From: SMWC01 sp964466315
GTDB taxonomy: Bacteria; Pseudomonadota; Gammaproteobacteria; Steroidobacterales; Rariloculaceae
Length of the DNA: 64,000 nucleotides
Reading direction: 5' to 3'
Assembly: GCA_964466315.1 (NCBI GenBank)
Contig: CAYXNS010000008.1
Coordinates: 7,200 to 71,199, forward strand
Part shown: positions 15,167 to 25,235 of the stretch, piece by piece
How the letters are laid out: every line of letters starts with the position of its first letter
Position numbering within the stretch: the stretch's first letter is position 1
Position numbers and translations under genes: made by a program
The notes under the pieces: generated by a model
What the model was told of the DNA's origin: nothing
What the model saw: the letters and a program-made list of their open reading frames with translations, nothing else
Database searches by the model: none

Positions 15167-15511
15167 CTAGCGAATCCTCGACAGAGCATCCCGGGCTTCG
15201 CGCCGTGCCTCGGATGCTTCACGCCTCGCCGTGGCGACCTGGCGGCTGAGATCCCGGACTTCGCGCGTCAGGTCGCCGACCTCCCGTTCGAGCATATCGA
15301 TGCGAATTTGCGCAGCCAGCCCCGATTCCGAGGAACCGAGCGATCCGGCACCCACGGTCGTCCGCGTGTTCAGCCGCGTGTCGAGCGCGGCGATCTGGTT
15401 TTCGAATGAGGTGAGGCGTTCTTCGATCGTTAGAGGGCCGTCGGGAATCTGACCGTAGCCGATCGACATTGTGCCAAAAACGATTCCGCACAGAATGATT
15501 CTTACTAGCAT
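15167..15511 (-). CDS. Small exported coiled-coil protein
   Basis: 114 residues from MLVRIIL at 15511; the frame is open to 15562 but a signal peptide begins at this Met (hydrophobic IILCGIVFGTMSIGYG). The mature part has heptad-like helices (LTSFENQIAALDTRL, then MLEREVGDLTREVRDL) and a repetitive Ala/Arg/Glu tail. Such proteins form periplasmic coiled coils; no function is known to me. A Cys in the signal region lacks a convincing lipobox. Confidence 0.65.
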   Translation of the reverse strand: MLVRIILCGIVFGTMSIGYGQIPDGPLTIEERLTSFENQIAALDTRLNTRTTVGAGSLGSSESGLAAQIRIDMLEREVGDLTREVRDLSRQVATARREASEARREARDALSRIR

Positions 15512-15673
15512 GCCGGTTCTCCGTAGGTATCGCCACGAGCGTTGTCGCGCCGGCCGGAGCATGTATGCCCGGGCCGGAACGACTCTGCGATATCTTACAC
15601 GGCCGGCGGCCAGTGCCCGTATCAGGTACGGCCGCGCAGCGTGCCGGCTATGGCCGCAAGGATCGGCCGAGTG

Positions 15674-16285
15674 CTATTGGCCCATGCCCATTCCCATGCC
15701 GCCGGCAGCGGGGGCCTCGCCGCCGTGCGTCGCTTCGATCTGGATCGTGATAGACACTTCGGTGCCGATGTTAGGCGCGCCGAAAGTCATCCCGTAGTCC
15801 GTCCGGTCGAGACTCGTACTTGCGCTGAATCCGACCTTGTCGGCACCGCGTTGCTGGCCGAGCTGATTCTGTGTGACGTCCAGTGAGACGGGATTCGTCT
15901 GACCGAGGATCGTGAGATCGCCATGCACGATCAGCTGATCGTCTCCTACTGCCTCGACTCCGGTGCTGACGAAGTGTAGGTTCGGATGGGTCTCGACGCC
16001 GAAGAAATCGTCGTTCTTTAGGTGACCGTTCAGTCCCTCGTGGAACATATTGATGCTCGCGGCGTCGATCATGATATCCAACGAACTGGCCGTCGGATCC
16101 TGCGCGTCGAAGTTGAAATTTCCGCCAAAGTCACGGAAGAGTCCACGCATGATGGAGTAGCCCTGGTGATTGACGTCGAACCAGATTCTCGAGTGGTTCG
16201 GATCGATGTTGAACGGTAGGGGCTCGGCGGTCGCTTGCGCGGCGAACCCGAGCGCGACTAGTGCGATTATTGCGAAACGGTTCAT
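15674..16285 (-). CDS. YceI family periplasmic protein
   Basis: 203 residues with a signal peptide ending at ATAEP. The YceI lipocalin-like barrel is seen in FNIDPNHSRIWFDVNHQGYS, RDFGGNFNFD, HLKNDDFFGVETHP and ITILGQTNPV-like strands (here LTILGQTNPVSLDV). Family members bind isoprenoid lipids such as polyprenyl phosphates in the periplasm. The C-terminus has an unusual Gly/Met tail (GGMGMGMGQ). Confidence 0.9.
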   Translation of the reverse strand: MNRFAIIALVALGFAAQATAEPLPFNIDPNHSRIWFDVNHQGYSIMRGLFRDFGGNFNFDAQDPTASSLDIMIDAASINMFHEGLNGHLKNDDFFGVETHPNLHFVSTGVEAVGDDQLIVHGDLTILGQTNPVSLDVTQNQLGQQRGADKVGFSASTSLDRTDYGMTFGAPNIGTEVSITIQIEATHGGEAPAAGGMGMGMGQ

Positions 16286-16507
16286 GTGAAATTCCTCGTG
16301 TTGGTGTTGTTGGTTCTTGATCTTGCCTGGCCTGCGGGGCCGGTTGCCCCGAAGCTTCCATTATTCTAATTGTCCCAGATATTAGCTCGATTCGGCGCGG
16401 ATTGCCGAGTTTATGTGATTCGCTGTGCCGGCCGTTTGCGTCTGGTCGCCGGAAACGCTAGTTTTCGCCGGCGAGGCTAACGCCACGCTGGGGCCTGGAG
16501 GCTTCTG

Positions 16508-17799
16508 ATGACTTTTACGCAACGAATACTTCTCGCCATGCTGGCCGGCATCCTCGTCGGTGTGTTTATCAACGCCCTCGGCGCTAATTTCCAGGCTATC
16601 AGTGATTTCCTCGTCGATGGGGCCTTCTATGTCCTCGGCGCGATCTTCATCGCGCTGCTCAAGCTTATGGTGGTTCCATTGGTGCTCGTCTCGCTCGTTT
16701 GCGGTGTAACCGCATTGGGTGATCTGCGAGCGCTCGGGCGAGTCGGGGGCAAAACGCTCGGGCTCTATCTCGTGACGACGGCGGTTGCTATTACGTTCGC
16801 GCTGACGATTGCGAATGTGGTCGATCCCGGTCAAGGCTTCGAGCTCGCCGGAGAGGAGTTCAGTTACGAGACTCGCGAGGCGCCGCCGCTCAGCGAAGTG
16901 ATTATCAATATGTTTCCGAGAACCCGATCCGCGCGATGGCAAACGATCAGATGCTGCAGATCATCCTGTTCGCGTTGTTGTTCGGTTTCGCGATCTCGGC
17001 AGCGGGCGAACGCGGTAAACACATCGCTTCGTTGTTCGCCGACCTGAACGAGGTGATTCTTCGGATGGTTCTGCTCGTGATCAAGCTGGCGCCGATCGGT
17101 GTGTTCGCTTTGATCGCACGAACCTTCGCGACGCAGGGCATGGATATCTTCAGGCCATTGCTGGGTTATTGCGTCGCCGTCGTGGTCGGTCTACTTCTAC
17201 ATCTGTTCGTCACTTATGGCTTATTACTGCGTGCCACGGGATTGAGCCCGATTCGGTTCCTTTCCCAGATGCGTGCGCCGATGTCGTTTGCGTTCAGCAC
17301 GTCTTCATCCAGCGCGACTATTCCCGTGACGTTAAACACCGTCGAGACGCGCCTCGGCGTGAAGAATTCGATCGCGTCGTTCACCATACCCTTGGGCGCG
17401 ACGATCAATATGGACGGAACCGCGATCATGCAAGGTGCGGCGACGGTCTTTATCGCCAATGTCTACGGTATCGATCTTGTGCTCGGCGACTATCTGACGG
17501 TAATCCTGACTGCGACCCTGGCATCGATCGGTACTGCGGCCGTGCCGAGCGCGGGCCTGATCATGCTGGCGATGGTGCTCTCGCAGGTCGGTTTGCCGGT
17601 CGAGGGCATCGCGTTGATCATCGGGATCGACCGGCTCCTCGATATGCTCAGGACGGCCGTGAACGTTGCCGGTGATGCCGCTGTGACCTGTTTTGTGGCG
17701 CGCTCGGAAGGCGCGCTGGATCGCGATGTCTTTTGGGATCCGAAAGGCGTGCTCGATCCAGATGCGAGGCGTGAATCGCTCGCTAGTGGTAGCTCGTAG
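16508..17799 (+). pseudogene. Dicarboxylate/amino acid:cation symporter (DAACS), frameshifted
   Basis: Sodium- or proton-coupled uptake of C4-dicarboxylates or glutamate. The first frame ends its family match at VIINMFP; the next frame resumes with ENPIRAMANDQMLQII, the normal continuation, so one base (probably G in CCGG) is missing at 16918/16919. With it restored the protein is ~430 residues, the usual length. Substrate-binding signatures are all present: SFAFSTSSSSATIPVT, FTIPLGATINMDGTA, and GIDRLLDMLRTAVNVAGD. Whether the frameshift is biological or a consensus error cannot be told from sequence. Confidence 0.82.
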
Positions 17800-17811
17800 T
17801 TCGGTCGATTC

Positions 17812-18621
17812 ATGACTTCGTCTCGCGACATTCTTCTCGTCGGCTGCGGCAACATGGGGCAGGCGCTCCTTACCGGCTGGTTGGCCGAAGGCCGCGACCC
17901 GGAACGGGTTCAGGTCGTCGACCCGAGCCCCGATGCTGTATCGGCCGCTCGCGAGTTAAATATCGATGCTTTCGAGAGCCTATCCGCGGCAAAGATGCCC
18001 GTAGACATCGTCCTCCTGGCCGTCAAGCCGCAGCAACTCGAGGCTGTACTCCCACCGTATCGTGAGTTGGCGGGATCGGGCGCTGTGTTTCTGACGATCG
18101 CAGCGGGTAGGCCGATCGAATTCTACGAACAAGCGCTCGGTGGAGAGCCTGCGATCGTTCGCGGTATGCCGAATACGCCTGCGGCGATTCGCCAAGGGAT
18201 GACCGTCTTGTCGGCGAATGCCGCCGTCTCCGACGATCAGCGCGCTCTATGCGAATCGTTGATGGGCGCCGTCGGCGAGGTAGCGTGGATTGTCGACGAG
18301 GAGACGATGGATGCGGTCACGGCGGTATCCGGAAGCGGGCCTGCCTACGTGTTCCTGTTGATCGAGTGCCTGGCCGACGCGGCCGTCAGCGCCGGCCTCG
18401 ATCCGGAGCTTGCTCGCCGGCTTGCCGAGACGACGGTTGCCGGTGCTGGCGCTTACGCTTTCGTGTCGGAGGAAGAATCCCGCGAGCTGAGACGGCGGGT
18501 CACAAGTCCGGGCGGTACGACAGAGGCGGCATTGGACGTCTTGATGCGCGATGAGGGTTTACCGGCTCTGCTCCGGCGGGCAGTACGGGCGGCAAAGGAG
18601 CGCGGCCGCGAGCTAGCATAG
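17812..18621 (+). CDS. proC: Pyrroline-5-carboxylate reductase
   Basis: 269-residue enzyme catalysing the last step of proline synthesis, reduction of 1-pyrroline-5-carboxylate with NAD(P)H. Dinucleotide motif VGCGNMGQAL, then VLLAVKPQ, RGMPNTPAAI, and the substrate/dimer signature VSGSGPAYVFLLIE ... RRRVTSPGGTTEAAL. Length and motifs are canonical. It follows the symporter by 12 bp and converges on the DUF4139 gene. Confidence 0.95.
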   Translation: MTSSRDILLVGCGNMGQALLTGWLAEGRDPERVQVVDPSPDAVSAARELNIDAFESLSAAKMPVDIVLLAVKPQQLEAVLPPYRELAGSGAVFLTIAAGRPIEFYEQALGGEPAIVRGMPNTPAAIRQGMTVLSANAAVSDDQRALCESLMGAVGEVAWIVDEETMDAVTAVSGSGPAYVFLLIECLADAAVSAGLDPELARRLAETTVAGAGAYAFVSEEESRELRRRVTSPGGTTEAALDVLMRDEGLPALLRRAVRAAKERGRELA

Positions 18622-18655
18622 CGTCACCAGCGCTCCGGTCGCGCCTCTGCCCGGG

Positions 18656-20206
18656 TTACCAGGTGTATCGAACACGATAACGCACGACGGCTTCGTCATC
18701 TTCCGGAACGACGACCGGAAAGTGCACGGTTCTTGCGTCCTGCCGATCGTACTCGTGGCTGGCCTCGACCACATCGTTATTCGTCCAGCGGAACATCGTC
18801 TCCTTGACGAATATCTCGACCGGCTCGGTCTTGTGATTCCGTAAGCCGATCTCGATCGTCTCCTCCATCCACCGGCGGTCGTAGTCGACCCGGAAATCGA
18901 CCTGGCGACGCTCGCCGACGACGTCGAATGCCGATCCCAGCTTGATCACGACCGTCTCGTCTTTGGGCGTATGGTCGATCACGTCCTCACCGATGAGTTC
19001 CAGCGTGTTGTCGGCCGAGTCAAGCTGGGACACGCGGATGCGGCCGGCAGGCAGCGGCATACCGAGACCGGCAGCTTCCTCGTTGTCGAATTCGATGTAG
19101 ACGTCGATTTTCGTGTTCATCGGAAGGCCGAGGTCCCGGTCGGTCGCGGGGCTGCCGTAGAACCCGTAGGCGGGCTCGAGGCCATAGTAGACGAGGCGCT
19201 TGGTCGCAGCGACTCGCTGAACTCGGGGAAGGAATTCTATCTGCTTGGTCGAGTTATCCGGGATTGCCGTCGTGCGCCCCAGCGTATACAAGTGAAACTC
19301 GAAGAAGCTTTGCTCATCGAATCCCTCGGTACTGGCCCGATCCACGGCGGCCGCCTCCAGGGCATACCTGACTCTCGGCATCGGCGGCGGCTCGGCGCGA
19401 TTGACGTCGCCGGCGATGAGCTTCAGCCGGGCATCCTCGTAGCTCGCACCCGAACGATTGAGAATGCTGACCCAGCCGCCGACGTCGAGATAGCCGCTGT
19501 TGGCATCCTCACCGTCGCTGTAAATCAGGTTGTAATCGGCCCACCATGTGAGGCCCGCAGTCTGATAGCTCACACGCACATCGTGCTCGCCGTCTCGTTC
19601 CGCCATCACATCCCAGATCAGTGTCGGCCTGGTCATGAGTCCGCCCGGGAGGTCGGGGAAGTGAATGTTCGAATAGTCTCTGATCGAGTGAATCCGACCG
19701 TCGTCGCTCGCCAGAATCAGGCCACCGTCAGCGCTTAGCAGTCTGCCTCCGATCTGGACGAGGTTCGCACCCGTTCCCTGGTCGACAGTGATTCGCTGAT
19801 CGATATAGCGCTCCATGAGTTTTTGCGCGCTGACAAGGTCGAATTGAAAGCTTTGTTCGAGCACTCGCGTCCCGTCCGGATCGGTGAGTGACTCGAAGTT
19901 GACGGTCGTCGGGTCGATATAGGCTGCGACATTACTGAAATTGAGGCGGTTGAGGCCGTCCTCGAGTTCCAGAGCGCGTAGATGTCGAACGACGGCATAG
20001 CCCGGGACGGGTCGGCCGTAGAGGTTGCTCTGGCCCTGAACGGGGCGATAGAGATCCGGTGCCACGGCGCCCGGCCGCGTCGTCGAGTAGATGGTGATTG
20101 CGGTCTGCGATGCGTCCTGAGCCTGACAGACTGCCGCACCGAAGCCGATCCCGCCGACGAGGCTCAAAATCGCGGTTGGTGTAACCAGCATTCGTCCATG
20201 GAACAT
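18656..20206 (-). CDS. Exported DUF4139 domain protein
   Basis: 516 residues with a signal peptide (AVCQAQDA). Family hallmarks: GYAVVRHLRALELEDGLNRL near the start, TYQTAGLTWWADYNLIY-like core (SYQTAGLTWWADY), and the C-terminal beta-rich domain ending in DDEAVVRYRVRYTW. DUF4139 proteins have no assigned biochemical role; they are predicted extracytoplasmic beta proteins. It follows the 648-residue lipoprotein on the same strand with a terminator between, so they may be independently expressed envelope proteins. Confidence 0.82.
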   Translation of the reverse strand: MFHGRMLVTPTAILSLVGGIGFGAAVCQAQDASQTAITIYSTTRPGAVAPDLYRPVQGQSNLYGRPVPGYAVVRHLRALELEDGLNRLNFSNVAAYIDPTTVNFESLTDPDGTRVLEQSFQFDLVSAQKLMERYIDQRITVDQGTGANLVQIGGRLLSADGGLILASDDGRIHSIRDYSNIHFPDLPGGLMTRPTLIWDVMAERDGEHDVRVSYQTAGLTWWADYNLIYSDGEDANSGYLDVGGWVSILNRSGASYEDARLKLIAGDVNRAEPPPMPRVRYALEAAAVDRASTEGFDEQSFFEFHLYTLGRTTAIPDNSTKQIEFLPRVQRVAATKRLVYYGLEPAYGFYGSPATDRDLGLPMNTKIDVYIEFDNEEAAGLGMPLPAGRIRVSQLDSADNTLELIGEDVIDHTPKDETVVIKLGSAFDVVGERRQVDFRVDYDRRWMEETIEIGLRNHKTEPVEIFVKETMFRWTNNDVVEASHEYDRQDARTVHFPVVVPEDDEAVVRYRVRYTW

Positions 20207-20277
20207 CGTGGTCTCCTTGTGAATAGTTTTCGAATCTGGGACTTAGAACGCGCGACCGGGGCGAACGGGGTTAACGA

Positions 20278-20314
20278 GCATAAAAAAAACCCGAACCTCT
20301 CGGCCGGGGGTCAG
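20278..20314 (-). terminator. Rho-independent terminator after the DUF4382-type lipoprotein
   Basis: On the minus strand ACCCCCGGCC-GAGA-GGTTCGGGT folds into a GC stem followed directly by eight Ts. It lies 16 bp past the lipoprotein stop. Confidence 0.7.
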
Positions 20315-20329
20315 GGCTGAGGAGTATCC

Positions 20330-22276
20330 CTACTCCTCGGGGGGAATCATATGCACGGAGACTTTGTTCACCGTTATGGTGTTGGTCGACTCGTCGTAGG
20401 CGCCGTAAGCTGCGAGCGCTCGGGCACCATTGAAGCCGCTCAGGCGCAATGCTAGCTCGGCCGTGAAGTCTTCGAAGCTCTTGAACAGTTCCACGTGTCC
20501 CGGTTCGGAGATGCCGTACAGTGACCGGCGCGAGTCGGTCGGCGCGATCAGCGGCGACCCCGGGAGCTCGTAGAGGCTCACGACTTGGCGGCCCAGTTTG
20601 ATGTGGTGGCGCTCGCCGATCTCCGAGTTCTTTAGATCCAGGACCAGACCGTCTGGGCCCATGCTCAAGAAGGGCGCGGTTGTGCCACCTTCATCCCAGC
20701 CGATGCCGAGCGCCGACGGAATGCTGCGGTGGTCGACGACCGTGCGGCCCTCGAAGTCGGGTGGCGCGATGCCGAACGGCGTCACGAAGCCCATCACCTT
20801 GGCAGCTCTGTCGGTCACGATATTCGTCAGGGCCAGCGTGCTCGTAGCGATCTCGTACTCGTTGGGATCGGCGTCGAGCTCGGCGGTCAGGCCCGTGCCG
20901 GCAAAGTTGAAGTGATCGATGCCCAAGCGGTCGATACCGCGCAGGGTCATATTGAGCTGGCTGGGCATGACGCCTGTGACCGTGCCGTGCAGATGCGTCA
21001 CGAGTAGTCGAACTCTACCCTCGGTCGCATCCAGTTCCGGCGCGATACTCGGCGCATCGACGTCGACAGGTTCGGCGGCATCGACAGGCTCGACATCGAG
21101 CGCGACGAACTGTCCGAAAGCGGCGATTCGTTGGCCGACGGAGATTGCGTCCTCGGTCAGCAGTTGATCGCGATCGGCGATCTTGAAGACCATCGTGCCG
21201 GGGCCGACGTTGACGAGAATCGTGCGATGGAAGCGTGCGGCCCGATCCCGCCTCACGGCGAATGCCCCTTTGACGGTGAGCTGATCGCTGCTGCGCGCCA
21301 CGACGTTGCCGTAGACCGCATCGATGTCCTCACCACCTACGCTATTGCCGGCATGAACGATTTGAGCCGTGAACTCATACTCGGCCACGTTCACGATCCC
21401 GAACGCGACCACGACGGTTCGCTCTTCGAGAAGGGAAAGTGCTTCCAGGCCGGCCTGGCCCTCATACATTGCATCGCCGATCTCGTAGCTCGTCTCTGCC
21501 GTAGTATTCACGACGACTTCACCATGCTCGCCGTCCCGCTGATGTCTCGGCCGTACGGCGACGGTATAGGTACTGGCGTCGAGATCGACGTCGATAAGCG
21601 CGCCTCTAAGGCGCGTCTCTTTCTCGTCGACCGGCTCGACTTCGGTGACGATATACGGCTGGGCCGTCACGCGAATCGGTGCCACGCCCGTGTCCACGAC
21701 GTGCGATGCCGCGAGATCGAAATCGACACTCAGAAGCGCCACTCGACCGCGTGTTACGACGAGCCGGTTATCCTCGGCCAGCCGGACCTCGAGGTCCGTG
21801 ATGCCGAGCGGTTGACCGTCACTGTTGACGACATCGGCCTGGACCATCTCTCCGCCGGCTTCGACGAAGATCTCAGCGTTGCCGTAGTCCAAGCGAATCG
21901 TGCCGCCGCTGATATCGCCGGGCGCCAACGTCACGGCGCTCAGAACCTCCGATAGCTGGACCAGTTGCGCGAAATCCACGCGCGTCGTCGCCGGCAGGGC
22001 CTCCACCGTGGAGCCATCCGGCCGCTGCAGCGTCAGCGAGAGAATGTCCACGGAATAACTGATGAAATCTCCCTCAGCGTCCGTGACGCTGACGAGAACC
22101 GTGCCGCATTCGCCGGACGTGGCCGGGTCAGTTGGGTCACAGGTGGTGGCGCTCGTTCCCGTGGTGGCCAGCGGGGAGCCTGATCCTCCTCCGCAGCCAA
22201 CGATTGAGAGGGCAAGTGCCACAATCGGTACAGAGCGCAAAAGCGCTCGCAAGGGGCTTCCTAGCATCCAAAACAT
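20330..22276 (-). CDS. Large lipoprotein with DUF4382-like N-terminus
   Basis: 648 residues; signal and lipobox VGCGGG anchor it by Cys28. After a Ser/Thr linker, GTVLVSVTDAEGDF and DILSLTLQRPDGS ... APGDISGGTIRLDYGN match the DUF4382 beta-sandwich seen in carbohydrate-associated surface lipoproteins. The middle contains repeated small beta modules (LRGALIDVD, VYGNVVARSSDQLTV, LHGTVTGVMP), like DUF5666 or OB-type repeats. Likely displayed on the outer membrane or in the periplasm. Function unknown. Divergent from the cyclic-di-GMP protein at 22543. Confidence 0.7.
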   Translation of the reverse strand: MFWMLGSPLRALLRSVPIVALALSIVGCGGGSGSPLATTGTSATTCDPTDPATSGECGTVLVSVTDAEGDFISYSVDILSLTLQRPDGSTVEALPATTRVDFAQLVQLSEVLSAVTLAPGDISGGTIRLDYGNAEIFVEAGGEMVQADVVNSDGQPLGITDLEVRLAEDNRLVVTRGRVALLSVDFDLAASHVVDTGVAPIRVTAQPYIVTEVEPVDEKETRLRGALIDVDLDASTYTVAVRPRHQRDGEHGEVVVNTTAETSYEIGDAMYEGQAGLEALSLLEERTVVVAFGIVNVAEYEFTAQIVHAGNSVGGEDIDAVYGNVVARSSDQLTVKGAFAVRRDRAARFHRTILVNVGPGTMVFKIADRDQLLTEDAISVGQRIAAFGQFVALDVEPVDAAEPVDVDAPSIAPELDATEGRVRLLVTHLHGTVTGVMPSQLNMTLRGIDRLGIDHFNFAGTGLTAELDADPNEYEIATSTLALTNIVTDRAAKVMGFVTPFGIAPPDFEGRTVVDHRSIPSALGIGWDEGGTTAPFLSMGPDGLVLDLKNSEIGERHHIKLGRQVVSLYELPGSPLIAPTDSRRSLYGISEPGHVELFKSFEDFTAELALRLSGFNGARALAAYGAYDESTNTITVNKVSVHMIPPEE

Positions 22277-22542
22277 CGTTCTCTCCTTGAATCCGTCCTA
22301 GAAGGGCAAAACGCGCTGTGGCCCTGAATGTTGACGCTTGGCCTCAAACTCATGCCGTTATGTCGCCTGGTCGCAAAGTACGCTCAAGTATCGGAGAGGC
22401 AAAAAATAGGATTCCTCTTGTATTCTGACTAGTTACTGTCACAATTGAATGCGGTTTCAAGGTTGGAGCTGCAGATCTGCAGTCCACACAGGTGGCTAGG
22501 GCGATAAGCGATACCTTCCGGGTGGCCGGCATACCGTCGAAG

Positions 22543-25164
22543 ATGACGAGTCGCTCCCAACAGACCACCTCGGGTTTGCGCGCAGCGGGACTCGATCTCA
22601 TCGGGACCCAGATCGCTGTCGACTTTCAAAATTTCCGCATCGATAACCTCGCGGAGCGTATCCAGGACGGCCTGCAGGCCCTGACAGAGGCTACGGGCGC
22701 CGATGCGGTATTCGTTGCGTTGCTGGACGAATCTGGCAAGACGTTCGAAGAGGTTCATATGGGCCGCGCGACGTTCTCGGCCTGTAATCCCGAGGTGCTC
22801 AAGGATCGCGAGCTCTCGGACTTCCCATGGATCAAGAGGCATCTCGAGCATCTACGGCTGCTCGAAATCCGGGACACGGGCGAAGTATCGCCGGCGCAGC
22901 TCGCAGACGCTACGGAGCTCGGAAAACTCAATGTCGGGGCATTGACGGCGGTTGGCTTCGAGATTGCCAAGCGGCCAGCGGGTCTCCTGGGCGTCTTCAG
23001 CTCGACGCCGAACCCGGATTGGGGCGCCGATCTGCAGATTACACTGAAGCTCGTGGGTGTCAGCTGTGCGAGCGGGCTCGAGCGGCTTGGGCTCGAGGAA
23101 GATCTGCTCATGGTTAAGGAGCGTGATCAACTCATCACGAATACCTCGAATGACGGCCTATGGGACTACGACGTCCGCGGCAACTCCATGTATTTCTCCC
23201 CGCGCTGGCGCACGATGCTCGGCTACGTTCAGGATGAAGAGATTCCGGAGTGGCGCTTTCTAGTGCATCCGGACGATATAGCTCGTGTGCAGGCTCAGAT
23301 CCGCGAACATCTCGAAGGCCACACGGCTCTCTTCGAGAGCGTCCACCGCATGCGCCACGCGGATGGAGGCTGGCGCTGGGTCCAGAGCCGGGTTATGGGG
23401 CGCGTCGACGACCAGCACCGGCCACGGCGTCTCGTGGGTGTCGAGACCGATATCACCGAGCGCAAGCTTTACGAAGAGGCGCTGTTTCGCGAGAAGGAGA
23501 GCGCGCAGATTACGCTGCAGTCGATCGGCGACGGCGTCGTCACGACGGACGCGGATGCGCGGGTCCAGTATCTCAATCCCGTGGCCGAGGAACTCACGGG
23601 ATGGGAACTGGACGATGCCGTCACAATGCCCATCGACGAGATCTTCAGAGGATTTCACGAGGAGACCTGCGAGCCCGTCGAGAATTCCGTTTCCGTCTCC
23701 ATGCGCCGTAACTGCTCGATCAAGTCCGTACGGCCCACGCTGCTCATTCGGCGCGACGGAAACGAGCTCTATATCGAGAGCACGGCCGCGCCGATCCGCG
23801 ACGCCGGCGGTAGGGTCACGGGCGGTGTCCTCGTATTCCACGATGTCAGCGAAGCCCGGGAACTCAGCAACAAACTGAGTTTCCACGCCAGCCACGACAC
23901 GTTGACTCATCTCGTCAATCGACCGGAGTTCGAGAAGCGCCTCGAGCGTGCGCTGAAGAGCGCCAAAGCCGAGGAGGCCTCGTACGCGGTCCTCCATCTC
24001 GATCTCGATCAGTTCAAGATCGTCAACGACGCCTGTGGGCATTCCGCCGGCGACGAGATGTTGCGGCAGCTCAGCGCGCTCTTGAAGTCGAAGATACGCT
24101 GGCGCGATACGCTCGCTCGGCTCGGCGGAGACGAATTTGGCGTCCTGCTCGAGAGCTGCACGCTCGAAGAAGCGATGCGGACCGCCGAGACGTTGCGAGA
24201 GACCGTCAACGAATTCCGTTTCGTCTGGGACGACCGGACTTTCCGGCTCGGCGTGAGTGTCGGTGTCGTGCCGGTTATCGAGATCAACGAAGACGTCGCG
24301 GCGCTCGTCAGTGCCGCGGACAGCGCCTGCAGTGCGGCGAAGGAGGCCGGGAGAAATCGCGTCTATGCCTACGAGGAGACCGACATCGACCTCATGAAAC
24401 GGCGTAAGGAGATGCAATGGGCGGCCCGGATCACGAACGCGCTGGACGAGAATCGTTTCGAGCTCTTCCGGCAGACCATCGAGCCGTTGCAGCCGGGCAT
24501 GAACGAAGGTGCGCATTACGAGCTCTTGTTGCGGATGAAGGATGAGCGCGGAAACCTGATTTCGCCAGAACTCTTCATCGCGGCGGCGGAGCGTTACGGA
24601 ATTACTCCGAGTATCGATCGCTGGGTTATCGGTCAGGCATTTCGCTGGTTGGTCTCGGAGGCCGACGAGCGGGAGCGCTTGTCGTTGTGCTCGATCAACC
24701 TGTCGGGCCAGAGCCTGACGGACGAGAAATTCCTGCCGTTCGTTATTGATCAATTTCAGATGAGTGGACTGAATGCCAAGCAGATCTGCTTCGAGATCAC
24801 GGAAACGGCGGCGATCGCAAGCTACTCGCAGGCGAATCGATTCATCCATGCGCTCAAGGGGCTGGGTTGCATGTTCGCGCTCGACGACTTCGGCACCGGG
24901 TTGTCATCATTCGGCTATCTCAAACACTTCCCGGTGGATTTCCTGAAGATCGACGGCAGCTTCGTGAAGGAGATCCTGCACGATCCGATCGATCGCGAGA
25001 TGGTGCGCTCGATCAACGAGATCGGGCATCTCACGGGTAAGAAGACGATCGCGGAGTTCGCCGAGAACGCTGAGATCATCACGATGCTGCGCGGCATGGG
25101 CGTCGACTACGCGCAGGGCTACGGTGTCGAAGTCCCGAAGCCCATGCTCCAGGCTGTCGCCTGA
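22543..25164 (+). CDS. GAF-PAS-PAS-GGDEF-EAL cyclic-di-GMP signalling protein
   Basis: 873 residues from ATG 22543 (GTG 22492 would add 17). A GAF-like sensor occupies ~20-195, a PAS/PAC pair ~200-440 (WDYDVRGNSMYFSPRW; ITERKLYEEAL; GDGVVTTDADARVQYLNP), then GGDEF with intact RLGGDEFG, then EAL with ELLLR (fits ExLxR), DDFGTGLSSFGYLK and LKIDGSFV. Both synthesis and hydrolysis of cyclic-di-GMP are therefore possible. No membrane span is seen, so the protein is cytoplasmic. It is placed divergent from a surface lipoprotein gene, and ends at a bidirectional terminator. Confidence 0.9.
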   Translation: MTSRSQQTTSGLRAAGLDLIGTQIAVDFQNFRIDNLAERIQDGLQALTEATGADAVFVALLDESGKTFEEVHMGRATFSACNPEVLKDRELSDFPWIKRHLEHLRLLEIRDTGEVSPAQLADATELGKLNVGALTAVGFEIAKRPAGLLGVFSSTPNPDWGADLQITLKLVGVSCASGLERLGLEEDLLMVKERDQLITNTSNDGLWDYDVRGNSMYFSPRWRTMLGYVQDEEIPEWRFLVHPDDIARVQAQIREHLEGHTALFESVHRMRHADGGWRWVQSRVMGRVDDQHRPRRLVGVETDITERKLYEEALFREKESAQITLQSIGDGVVTTDADARVQYLNPVAEELTGWELDDAVTMPIDEIFRGFHEETCEPVENSVSVSMRRNCSIKSVRPTLLIRRDGNELYIESTAAPIRDAGGRVTGGVLVFHDVSEARELSNKLSFHASHDTLTHLVNRPEFEKRLERALKSAKAEEASYAVLHLDLDQFKIVNDACGHSAGDEMLRQLSALLKSKIRWRDTLARLGGDEFGVLLESCTLEEAMRTAETLRETVNEFRFVWDDRTFRLGVSVGVVPVIEINEDVAALVSAADSACSAAKEAGRNRVYAYEETDIDLMKRRKEMQWAARITNALDENRFELFRQTIEPLQPGMNEGAHYELLLRMKDERGNLISPELFIAAAERYGITPSIDRWVIGQAFRWLVSEADERERLSLCSINLSGQSLTDEKFLPFVIDQFQMSGLNAKQICFEITETAAIASYSQANRFIHALKGLGCMFALDDFGTGLSSFGYLKHFPVDFLKIDGSFVKEILHDPIDREMVRSINEIGHLTGKKTIAEFAENAEIITMLRGMGVDYAQGYGVEVPKPMLQAVA

Positions 25165-25190
25165 CGGCAATCCGCGTCGTCGGTCATCGA

Positions 25191-25222
25191 GGGGAAAAAA
25201 GGGATCTGGCCCCATTTTCCCC
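25191..25222. terminator. Bidirectional hairpin terminator / intergenic repeat copy 2
   Basis: GGGGAAAA and TTTTCCCC form a perfect 8-bp outer stem, with GGG/CCC pairing inside, between the convergent GGDEF-EAL gene and nadC. It is followed by CCGGCCCCTATTTC, similar to the cores at 9324 and 60919. Confidence 0.6.
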
Positions 25223-25235
25223 CGGCCCCTATTTC

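Noticed and set aside
16382..16942. 186-codon minus-strand frame over the symporter start
   Set aside because: Very charged, no family pattern; opposite strand is an unmistakable DAACS protein.
23260..24849. 529-codon open frame on the minus strand
   Set aside because: It is the antisense of the GGDEF-EAL gene; the plus strand has full catalytic motifs and the minus product matches nothing I know.
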